A stretch of 24,114 nt of DNA, taken from IMG/VR virus record IMGVR_UViG_3300044984_001784, positions 1 through 24,114 of that record; one strand, 5' to 3'. The notes beneath the pieces were generated by a model. It searched no databases, was not told the origin of the DNA, and saw nothing but the letters and a program-made list of their open reading frames with translations. The stretch comes from a virus. The position numbers and the translations under genes were made by a program. Numbering within the stretch: position 1 is the first letter of the stretch; the number at the start of each line of letters is the position of its first letter. Of this stretch, positions 1 to 5,643 are shown piece after piece.

Positions 1-1358
1 CAGCGGTTCGCAGCAAAAAGAGAGGATGGGACACGCTGCTCATCCTCGACACATCCAGGCTGGCGCGGCGCCGGCACATCGCCCTGATCTTTGAAGAAAT
101 CGAGTGCCGGAAGAACGGCGTCAAGATCATTTATAAGTCGCTGCCAGAAAGCGACCCAATCACCGAAATGCTGCTCAAGTCCATCCTTCAAGCGATGGAC
201 GAGTGGCACTCGCTGACCAGCAAGGCGAAGGGGCTGGCAGGGATGGCCGAGAATGTACGCCAGGGATGGCGAGCCGGGGGTAGGGCGCCCATCGGCTACA
301 AGCTCCACCATATAGAGACAGGTGCCATCAGGGAAGGCGCCCCGGTGGTCAAATCTCGGCTTGTGCCGTCTGATGATGCGCCGGCCATCGCAACCTACCT
401 CAAGGCCAAGGCGAGCGGCCTGCAGCGCCGTAAAGCCATCCACAACGCAGGTCTGAAGCTGTCCGACACCACCGGCATCGGGGTGGAATGGAATGCGTTG
501 ACCTATGCCGGCCACACGGTCTGGAATATGCGCTATGAGGCTACGGCAGGCGGCTACACCGGAGGCGTGAAGCGGCGCCCACGATCCGAATGGATCATCC
601 AGCGCGACACCCATCCGGCCCTGATCAGTGATGATGAGGCCGAAATCCTGATCACCTATCTTGAGAACAGCAGCAAATCAGCCAACCGCAAGACCAAGCC
701 CACCTATCTGCTGACAGGGATATTGCAAAACCCGGCAGGATCGCCCTGGCACGGTGATGGGGAGGGGTTCTATCGATTGGGCAAGGGAAAGCGCGTCAAG
801 GCCGCCAAGATCGAATCTGCGGTGCTATCCCAGCTTTCCGCCAATCTTCAGGACGCAGGGTTCGTCAAAGCCTTCACGCTGGCAGCCAAGAAGCAGGCGC
901 AGGCCAGGAAGCAGGATTCTGAACTACCAAGGCTGAAGGCCGAGCTTTCTGCCGTGAGCAAGCAGATCGAGAAGTTGACTGGACTGCTCGGGCAGACGTC
1001 GACGCCTGATCCATTGTTGCGGCAGATCGAAGTCCATGAGCAACGCCGGGTGGCGCTGGATGAGGAAGTGCTGCGGAGGGCTGAGACTGAAGCCAGCGCG
1101 GATAAGGTTCGCCTGCTGACTGAAGCGCATGTCGCCAAGATCATGCGAGCAATGTCCGAGGACATCGACTCGCTTGACCGCGACAGGCTAAAAGACCTTG
1201 TTTCTGGTCTGATCGAAAAGATCGAGCTTGATGATCAAGCCCTAACTTTTCAACTCTACTTCCGGCTCAATGCCGGGGGTAGAGTGGCGTCCCCACGGCA
1301 AGGCAACTCAATCCCCGGTTTTTTCCCATGGGAACCGAAATTGCTCAGTGCCGCCTAA
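1..1358 (+). CDS. Large serine recombinase (phage integrase), 5'-truncated by the window edge
   Basis: The frame is open from base 3 to the TAA at 1356-1358, giving 451 visible residues; the N terminus lies outside the window. Visible residues 15-23 read LDTSRLARR, the second active-site arginine motif of resolvase/invertase family serine recombinases (two Arg three apart, as in DRxxR). The recombinase domain follows (about 80-215, with a GYK/PxxW pattern and HPALIS), then a charged coiled-coil segment at about 300-370, the usual order in large serine integrases. The zinc-ribbon position (YLLTGILQNPAGSPWHGDGE) has no cysteine, and none occurs from visible residue 56 to the end. It converges on the holin gene with a 4-base overlap of the two stop codons. 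The likely role is phage integration and excision. The attachment site is not visible and may lie upstream of the gene, outside the window. Confidence 0.9.
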   Translation, partial: AVRSKKRGWDTLLILDTSRLARRRHIALIFEEIECRKNGVKIIYKSLPESDPITEMLLKSILQAMDEWHSLTSKAKGLAGMAENVRQGWRAGGRAPIGYKLHHIETGAIREGAPVVKSRLVPSDDAPAIATYLKAKASGLQRRKAIHNAGLKLSDTTGIGVEWNALTYAGHTVWNMRYEATAGGYTGGVKRRPRSEWIIQRDTHPALISDDEAEILITYLENSSKSANRKTKPTYLLTGILQNPAGSPWHGDGEGFYRLGKGKRVKAAKIESAVLSQLSANLQDAGFVKAFTLAAKKQAQARKQDSELPRLKAELSAVSKQIEKLTGLLGQTSTPDPLLRQIEVHEQRRVALDEEVLRRAETEASADKVRLLTEAHVAKIMRAMSEDIDSLDRDRLKDLVSGLIEKIELDDQALTFQLYFRLNAGGRVASPRQGNSIPGFFPWEPKLLSAA

Positions 1359-1855
1359 CTGGCAACCCCGTTCTTTTTATCGACTGACCTCATGATTCCC
1401 AAGCCCAGCATCCCGAACAGAACCTGCATGGTCAGATTCGTGTCGATCACCGGGAATGCGCCGCTGTATCCAATCACGACTTGCGCGACAAACCGAGCAA
1501 CCGGCTCCAGGATCGCAACGTAGCCGAGCGACAAAGCCCCCACCCAGCCGCACACCGGGCGCCAGCCTGAGACAAGTAAACTCGATGATGTCGCCTCCTT
1601 CTCATTGACGGCGATCTGCGCCAGTTGCAGCTTGATGTTGTTGTCGAGACAGAACATCTGAAACTCGATGTCGATCTTCTTGGCTGCCAGCAAATCAGCC
1701 GCTGACATACCGGACAGGGTCTGCTTGATGCCATCAACGGTGGAATCAGAGGCGCCTAGCTTCTCGGCCAACCACTGAACCCCAGCGCCAGCCAGGGCGC
1801 CGGCAGGACCAGCCAGGAAGGTGCCTATTGCCGGTAATGCTTCGATTAGGTTCAT
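1355..1855 (-). CDS. Phage holin, 3-TM (GTA-type) family
   Basis: The 166-residue product starts MNLIEALPAIGTFLAG, with a hydrophobic Gly/Ala-rich N terminus (about 5-28). A charged middle follows, then WRPVCGWVGALSLGYVAIL (98-116) running into a long membrane segment to about 128, and a last hydrophobic helix at 141-155 ahead of a basic tail. A WRP motif before the central membrane segment with a short last helix is typical of the three-TM holins of phages and gene transfer agents, as I recall the family. It would permeabilise the inner membrane so the endolysin can reach peptidoglycan. The start has a GGGGAG ribosome site about 9 bases upstream. It is the last gene of the leftward operon and overlaps the recombinase stop. 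A lysis role fits the endolysin upstream. Confidence 0.8.
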   Translation of the reverse strand: MNLIEALPAIGTFLAGPAGALAGAGVQWLAEKLGASDSTVDGIKQTLSGMSAADLLAAKKIDIEFQMFCLDNNIKLQLAQIAVNEKEATSSSLLVSGWRPVCGWVGALSLGYVAILEPVARFVAQVVIGYSGAFPVIDTNLTMQVLFGMLGLGIMRSVDKKNGVAS

Positions 1856-1870
1856 TCGTTGCGCTCCCCT

Positions 1871-2053
1871 CTATTCAGTGTCATGCGTTGGGTTTCTCGC
1901 CATCCGACGACTCGCTGCAATTTCTCTCCGCAGTCTTTCTGCGTTCGCCTTGCGTTCCATTTCATCAGATGCTGCATTGAGCCTGATGAGAATCGTGAAC
2001 ACCGCACAGGTGAAGGCGAACAGAAAAACAAGGATGAGTTCAATTTCGTCCAT
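1871..2053 (-). CDS. Small single-TM membrane protein in the lysis cassette (60 aa)
   Basis: The product begins MDEIELILVFLFAFTCAVFT. A single membrane helix covers residues 5-26 and is followed by a strongly charged tail (ERKANAERLRREIAASRRMA) that should form an amphipathic helix. The ATG is preceded by AGGTGG at a good distance and lies two bases past the stop of the 25-aa gene. An N-terminal anchor with a charged helical tail next to holin and endolysin resembles short inner-membrane spanins or holin partners. It is much shorter than usual Rz proteins, and I found no convincing lipobox-bearing Rz1 partner in the overlapping frames. Function is unassigned; a lysis role is inferred from position. 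Confidence 0.6.
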   Translation of the reverse strand: MDEIELILVFLFAFTCAVFTILIRLNAASDEMERKANAERLRREIAASRRMARNPTHDTE

Positions 2054-2054
2054 G

Positions 2055-2132
2055 TCACCACCTGAATGGCCACACGATCACGAAGCAGGCGAGTGCTATG
2101 GCCGCGATACTGAGGTAATCGCCTGCGGTCAT
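2055..2132 (-). CDS. 25-residue hydrophobic membrane peptide
   Basis: The short frame encodes MTAGDYLSIAAIALACFVIV followed by WPFRW and TGA. Its ATG overlaps the TGA of the HNH gene as ATGA, and the 60-aa gene begins two bases after its stop, so it fills exactly the gap between two genes. Nearly all of it is one membrane helix (about 7-21) with an aromatic and basic C terminus. The tight spacing argues that it is translated. Hydrophobic micropeptides at this position could act as holin-like or antiholin-like peptides, but that is inference. It is below the usual size cut-off for gene calling. Confidence 0.5.
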   Translation of the reverse strand: MTAGDYLSIAAIALACFVIVWPFRW

Positions 2133-2172
2133 TTCATCCCCCCCCATTCAAAGCTGTAGTGGTTGCTTTTCA
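2129..2172 (-). repeat. Copy 1 of the endolysin C-terminal coding tail (inside the HNH gene end)
   Basis: The 3' end of the HNH gene encodes NHYSFEWGGM then K and stop. The same ten residues end the endolysin at about 2689-2721. Reading sense codons, copy 1 uses AAC CAC TAC AGC TTT GAA and then TGG GGG GGG ATG; copy 2 uses AAT CAT TAT TCT TTC GAG and then TGG GGG GGT ATG. Only Trp, Met and one Gly codon are unchanged. Copy 1 is joined to the 25-aa gene by an ATGA overlap, the type of junction used by most genes here, so it is the better candidate for the original endolysin terminus. Confidence 0.75.
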
Positions 2173-2686
2173 TTTGGTTTTCTTCACCAGCAATAATTTG
2201 CATGTTTTCTGGAACATGCAGACCACACACCCCTATCCCACGAATAGGAACAATATGATCAACATGGAATTCAATTCCTAACATCTTTGTGCGGAGCCTT
2301 GCTAACGCATATATTTCCTGAATGAAAAATTTATTGGCCCACTTTGGTGTTGCCTTTCTCAATCGCCCCTTATAGATTGCTTTGTCGTACCGCTTTTTAT
2401 TTCTACGACTATCCAAAAGGCAAGGAGAGCAATACATTGCACCAATAGCCAAATCAGTTGTCCCGCAGGTGATGCACTTATGCCTTGCTCGACGGCGCTG
2501 ACGCTGTTTTTCCAGCATCGCGGAAATCACAGCAGGATCGCTCTTATGATCCTTGTGGCATTGCTTGCACCAACTACTCAAATACCCTTTTGACTTGATG
2601 CGATACGGGAAATGATCTGGTGTTCTCGGAAGATCACAAGAACATCTGGCACACTTAACCATCCCTGTCCGTAATGGTCTACCCAT
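2129..2686 (-). CDS. HNH homing endonuclease carrying a copy of the endolysin C terminus
   Basis: From the ATG at 2686 the product has 185 residues; a GTG at 2704 is a possible longer start. The ATG overlaps the endolysin stop as TGATG, so I prefer it. Two four-cysteine clusters (C12, C15, C40, C43 and C71, C74, C86, C89) look like zinc knuckles. A basic linker leads to the HNH core: D143-H144 within FHVDHIVPIRG, N161 in PENMQII and N170 in GEENQMKSN. This would nick or cut DNA. Residues 175-184, NHYSFEWGGM, are identical to the last residues of the upstream endolysin. The gene is distinctly AT-rich (22 G+C in 2161-2220 and 24 in 2281-2340, of 60 each by hand count) compared with its neighbours, a sign of recent arrival. 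It probably inserted into the ancestral endolysin 3' end. Confidence 0.85.
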   Translation of the reverse strand: MGRPLRTGMVKCARCSCDLPRTPDHFPYRIKSKGYLSSWCKQCHKDHKSDPAVISAMLEKQRQRRRARHKCITCGTTDLAIGAMYCSPCLLDSRRNKKRYDKAIYKGRLRKATPKWANKFFIQEIYALARLRTKMLGIEFHVDHIVPIRGIGVCGLHVPENMQIIAGEENQMKSNHYSFEWGGMK

Positions 2687-3036
2687 CAGGACATACCCCC
2701 CCACTCGAAAGAATAATGATTTCCATCGGGTACGCTAAACCTACCTCCCCATCGAGCCAGCGGGTGTTGCTTCTCCCACCAACTGCCAAGCTCCTTGTGG
2801 GCCTCGGTGCTTTCCATATACTCACCGTTGCGAAAAAGGTTGAGGTCAATCGCCAGCCGTTGCTTATGTCCGCTCTTGGAGTGCCCATAGCCTAGCTTGG
2901 TGCCGATGGCGCCATGCACCCTTGGATCGCGGTAGGCATCCCCAAGCGTAACCTCAAATCCAAGATCACGCGCCCTGTCGATCAGACGGGGAATCAGGGC
3001 CGCAAATGCAGATTGGACTTCTCGGAGCATGCTCAT
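2686..3036 (-). CDS. Phage endolysin, M15-family peptidase (L-Ala-D-Glu / D-Ala-D-Ala type)
   Basis: The 116-residue protein is a single small peptidase domain. GYGHSKSGHKQRLAIDLNLF (49-68) carries the family pattern SxxHxxxxxxxD with putative zinc ligands H57 and D64. PDGNHYSFEWGG (103-114) supplies the third ligand H107, with D104 as a candidate catalytic acid by analogy with T5-type endolysins. AYRDP (34-38) is also typical. There is no signal peptide, so export should depend on the holin. The ATG overlaps the stop of the upstream gene as ATGA. Only two residues (M115, S116) follow the duplicated stretch NHYSFEWGGM (106-115 here), which recurs at the end of the HNH protein. Length is normal for compact M15 endolysins, so the enzyme appears intact despite the insertion after it. 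Confidence 0.85.
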   Translation of the reverse strand: MSMLREVQSAFAALIPRLIDRARDLGFEVTLGDAYRDPRVHGAIGTKLGYGHSKSGHKQRLAIDLNLFRNGEYMESTEAHKELGSWWEKQHPLARWGGRFSVPDGNHYSFEWGGMS

Positions 3037-3347
3037 GGCTTTGACTTTGCAATGTGGTCGAGGAATACTTCAGTGAGCTTGTCGATCTTTGCGCCCAAAT
3101 CGTGAAATCCGTCACGAAAGGCGTCCTCCAATCGCTGAAATCTGGCATCTAGTTCGCCCTTGACGTAATGCTCCCTGGCGATCCGTTCCTTCAGTTCTGA
3201 CAGTTGCGCCGCGTCCTCGTCATGCTTGGTGAAAAGCAAGGCGATCTGTCTTTGTTGGGCCTCATCCTTAGATCGCAGAAACCACGCGATCATGGCCGCA
3301 AGGCCGGATAGTAGGTAGAAAGCAATGTCCTTAACAAGTGTTTCCAT
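3033..3347 (-). CDS. Membrane-anchored coiled-coil protein, spanin-like (104 aa)
   Basis: From the ATG at 3347 the product begins METLVKDIAFYLLSGLAAMI, with one membrane helix at about 7-24. A long, highly charged, heptad-like region then runs almost to the C terminus (RSKDEAQQRQIALLFTKHDE onward). An upstream in-frame start at 3401 would add an unrelated basic leader and lie inside the preceding gene; the ATG at 3347 directly follows that gene's TGA and has GAGG about 9 bases upstream. An N-terminal anchor plus periplasmic coiled coil is the architecture of inner-membrane spanins, and it sits directly before the endolysin. No lipoprotein partner was found, so it could equally be another lysis accessory or a superinfection protein. 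Confidence 0.65.
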   Translation of the reverse strand: METLVKDIAFYLLSGLAAMIAWFLRSKDEAQQRQIALLFTKHDEDAAQLSELKERIAREHYVKGELDARFQRLEDAFRDGFHDLGAKIDKLTEVFLDHIAKSKP

Positions 3348-3348
3348 T

Positions 3349-3612
3349 TCAGCGCGCCTCTGGTGGTAATTGAATTCGTGCCCGTTCCTTCTGGTAGGCA
3401 TTCCAGCAGTGGTTCGGGCCTTGAAGCGGCCAGAAGATCAAATTGATGACCCACTGCCATGCTTTGTACGGGTAGCGGTGGCCAAGCCTTCCACACCTAC
3501 TGCTCCACGTTTCATCGGCCCAGGTCTGCGTCGAAAACGGATTGCCAAGCAATACGTTCAAGAACTGATCAAACGCGATGAAAAGCTGATAGAGGCCGTG
3601 ACGCAAATTCAT
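3349..3612 (-). CDS. Conserved-looking small phage protein of unknown function (87 aa)
   Basis: The product starts MNLRHGLYQLFIAFDQFLNV and contains SSRCGRLGHRYPYKAW, then WVINLIFWPLQGPNHCWNAY and a basic tail ending LPPEAR. The aromatic-rich hydrophobic stretches (9-22 and about 53-64) could lie at the membrane. I recall similar proteins next to lysis genes in other proteobacterial phages, but I know no function. Its ATG overlaps the stop of the upstream gene as ATGA and its own stop is one base from the next start, so it belongs to the same transcript. The Cys/His content (SSRCGRLGH, NHCW) may be structural. Confidence 0.65.
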   Translation of the reverse strand: MNLRHGLYQLFIAFDQFLNVLLGNPFSTQTWADETWSSRCGRLGHRYPYKAWQWVINLIFWPLQGPNHCWNAYQKERARIQLPPEAR

Positions 3613-4001
3613 GAAAAATACAGCTTCCGCAAGGCTAGGTTTTCCTCGAGAGAAACCGGAGTGGTCAGAATCGTAGTCTGCATCGCTGAATCCACTGAAG
3701 GGACTTTGCTGCCAATGTAGGCAAGAGAAGTCGCAACATCAGCGCGTTGCAGATCGATCCATTTTCGAATCTGAACGTCAGCGAGAATCGCTTTGACGGC
3801 GGCATCGGTGCTGGTGAGGACTGCCATCTTGGCGGTTGAGAAACGGTCAAAGAATGGGCCGACGTCGATGAACCACGCAGTCGGATCGACAGGCGCCGCC
3901 GGCTCTGGTTGCAGTTCGTAGTCGCCAGGGTAGTGAGATTCAACGAATGCTTCGTCAGCAACAATCACGTTGCCGGTGCTGATGATTTTGTATTGAGCCA
4001 T
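3609..4001 (-). CDS. Tail-fibre-associated phage protein (130 aa)
   Basis: The start at 4001 gives MAQYKIISTGNVIVADEAFV, with a TAATG junction to the upstream fibre gene and GGAG nearby; the longer reading from 4019 is less likely. The N-terminal part (1-40) ends YPGDYELQ. The second half (from about 55) has FFDRFSTAKMAVLTSTDAAV and KWIDLQRADV. The same pattern, RF(S/T)xA followed by ID/VD-L-x-R-x-D, occurs in the protein at 16970-17419, so the two probably share a domain. Proteins like this commonly follow tail fibre genes in phages. A fibre assembly or attachment role is a guess from position. Confidence 0.6.
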   Translation of the reverse strand: MAQYKIISTGNVIVADEAFVESHYPGDYELQPEPAAPVDPTAWFIDVGPFFDRFSTAKMAVLTSTDAAVKAILADVQIRKWIDLQRADVATSLAYIGSKVPSVDSAMQTTILTTPVSLEENLALRKLYFS

Positions 4002-4966
4002 TAGATTGTCTCCATCCATTCGATTACGACTACGCCTGATCCGCCGGCGCCAGGGGCAGCGTTACCGCCTACGCCACCCGATCCACCGCCGATTCCGCCC
4101 GCAGGAGTTGCCCCGCTGCTACCGCCGCTGCCAGAAAACCTCCCGGCATAGGCAGTCGATGTGCTACCCCATCCAGATGCCCCATATCCTGTTGTAGACG
4201 GGCACGGGGATACCCCGAAAACTCCGGTATCAACTTGGTAGCCTTCGTAACCAAGATGCGACACGCTAACAACCGGGGCTACCGTACCCGTAGCATTTGT
4301 TGCCGCTGCTGACGGGCCAAACGGGCCACCGCCTTGAGTTGAGGTCGTCACACTGTTTGTTGTTGCTGCTCCGCTGCTACCACCGACACCCGCGCCACCT
4401 GTCGTGGCAAGGTACCCCCCCGCTGCTGATGCGTTACCGGATGCATAGCCAGTGCCGTACAGGCCAACCGCACCACCACCGGATGCAGCGTAACAGCTTG
4501 CGCTGGCAGTGACTGTCGCCGTACCGGACGCTCCACCGACGTTGTTGATGTCGCCACCGGATGCCGTACCACCTGCCGCGCCGCTTACCGTCTGCGCTCC
4601 AGCCGACGCTTGCTTTTGACCTGCACCGCCTCCGCCCGCTGTGAGCGATATGCCGGTTCCGGCGACTGTCGTTTGGTATCCAGATTGCCCCGCATTACCT
4701 GCCCCTTGCGACGCCCCACCTGCGCCAATCGTTATGGTCAGAGTATCAGCAACACCAAGACTCAGAGTCTTTTGTGCGAATCCACCTGAACCACCGCCGG
4801 TTGCCGCGAGTCCGTTACCCGTCGCACCAGACGATCCACCCGAACCGCCACCACCAATCGCCGTGACTCGATACACGCCGGCCTTGGGCGGAGTCCACGA
4901 TCCTGACGTTAGGAATACGCGTTCGCGGCGTACTCCGCCACCGGCAAATTGACTTAATGTACTCAT
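4001..4966 (-). CDS. Glycine-rich tail fibre / adhesin (321 aa)
   Basis: The ATG at 4966 overlaps the upstream stop as ATGA with GGAG 7 bases before it, so it is preferred to the in-frame start at 4978. The N terminus MSTLSQFAGGGVRRERVFLT leads to SGSWTPPKAGVYRVTAIGGG, which matches the Gly-rich domain in which a W-(T)-x-P-x-G-V start is followed by dense GGGGSGG loops. Glycine, alanine, serine and threonine dominate to the end, and the C terminus GGSGVVVIEW closes the domain as expected. Such proteins form polyglycine sandwich tips on phage fibres and bind host surface structures. This is one of the candidate receptor-binding proteins in the window. Confidence 0.8.
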   Translation of the reverse strand: MSTLSQFAGGGVRRERVFLTSGSWTPPKAGVYRVTAIGGGGSGGSSGATGNGLAATGGGSGGFAQKTLSLGVADTLTITIGAGGASQGAGNAGQSGYQTTVAGTGISLTAGGGGAGQKQASAGAQTVSGAAGGTASGGDINNVGGASGTATVTASASCYAASGGGAVGLYGTGYASGNASAAGGYLATTGGAGVGGSSGAATTNSVTTSTQGGGPFGPSAAATNATGTVAPVVSVSHLGYEGYQVDTGVFGVSPCPSTTGYGASGWGSTSTAYAGRFSGSGGSSGATPAGGIGGGSGGVGGNAAPGAGGSGVVVIEWMETI

Positions 4967-5643
4967 ACGATTCTCCACTGAGTTGCCGCGCTGATGTAGC
5001 GCAGCCAGACTGATCCGTAAATGCTGGTGATTGTCATATCCTCACCGATGCCGTTAATCTCCTTGCCGCCGCGAGCAATGACGTTGTCAGCACGCGCATT
5101 CGCCACGGTGACGATGATCGTGTCTCCGTCGCTGGGTGATGCCGGCAGGGTCACGGTGGTGGCGCTGGCGTTGATCAGCACATAGTGCATTCCGGCCAGC
5201 GCGGTTTGCGTTGTGCCTGAGACTTCCACGACCGTCGGCATGGCGCTTGACAGGCTGACCCAATTCGTCGGATCAGCCGCAGGGTCGGTCGTGCCGCCGC
5301 CGGTTGATTTGCGCCGGTAGCTTGTGTGGGTGGATGGCGACCAGACGACCGCGCCTTCGGTGTAAGTCGTGCCAGATACCCACGCGGAGGCATTGGATGC
5401 GACCGAGGCGGCGCTGAGTGCGGCTTGTGCCTCGACGGCGCTGGCAGCAGCTTCGGCGGCCATCAGCGTGGCTGTGTCGGCCCTGGCAATCGCAATTGCG
5501 GCATTCGCATTGACTTCGCCGGCCACCGTGTTTGTCTCTGTCGCAAACGTCGGCAGCGCCGCCATGAATGCATCGCCGCGTGATCGAAAGTTTGTCGGAT
5601 CAGACCGGCTTGGCGGTGTGGGTAGTGCAGTAATCGTCGTCAT
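4963..5643 (-). CDS. Tail protein with Ala-rich helix and CBM5/12-like module (226 aa)
   Basis: The ATG at 5643 overlaps the upstream stop as ATGA; the longer in-frame reading from 5718 starts inside the upstream gene. Residues 1-30 (MTTITALPTPPSRSDPTNFR onward, then RGDAFMAALP) are a recurring phage tail-fibre N terminus. Residues about 35-85 are an Ala-rich helical stretch. Next, AWVSGTTYTEGAVVWSPSTH and DPTNWVSL form a W-x(2)-G-x-x-Y-x-x-G-x-x-V pattern resembling carbohydrate-binding modules of families 5/12, as in the adjacent gene. The end is a beta-rich domain (TVTLPASPSDGDTIIV to WRIV). It is probably a tail-tip or short-fibre component. Confidence 0.7.
   Translation of the reverse strand: MTTITALPTPPSRSDPTNFRSRGDAFMAALPTFATETNTVAGEVNANAAIAIARADTATLMAAEAAASAVEAQAALSAASVASNASAWVSGTTYTEGAVVWSPSTHTSYRRKSTGGGTTDPAADPTNWVSLSSAMPTVVEVSGTTQTALAGMHYVLINASATTVTLPASPSDGDTIIVTVANARADNVIARGGKEINGIGEDMTITSIYGSVWLRYISAATQWRIV

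Noticed and set aside
1852-2073. Overlapping minus frame as an Rz1-like outer-membrane spanin
   Set aside because: It contains LFFC but no proper signal peptide or lipobox, and the 60-aa frame in the same DNA has the better ribosome site and a clean membrane helix.
2138-2145. G8 and G7 tracts at the ends of the HNH and endolysin genes as phase-variation switches
   Set aside because: A slip would alter only the last few residues past the key histidine or extend the tail slightly. The tracts simply encode Trp-Gly-Gly.
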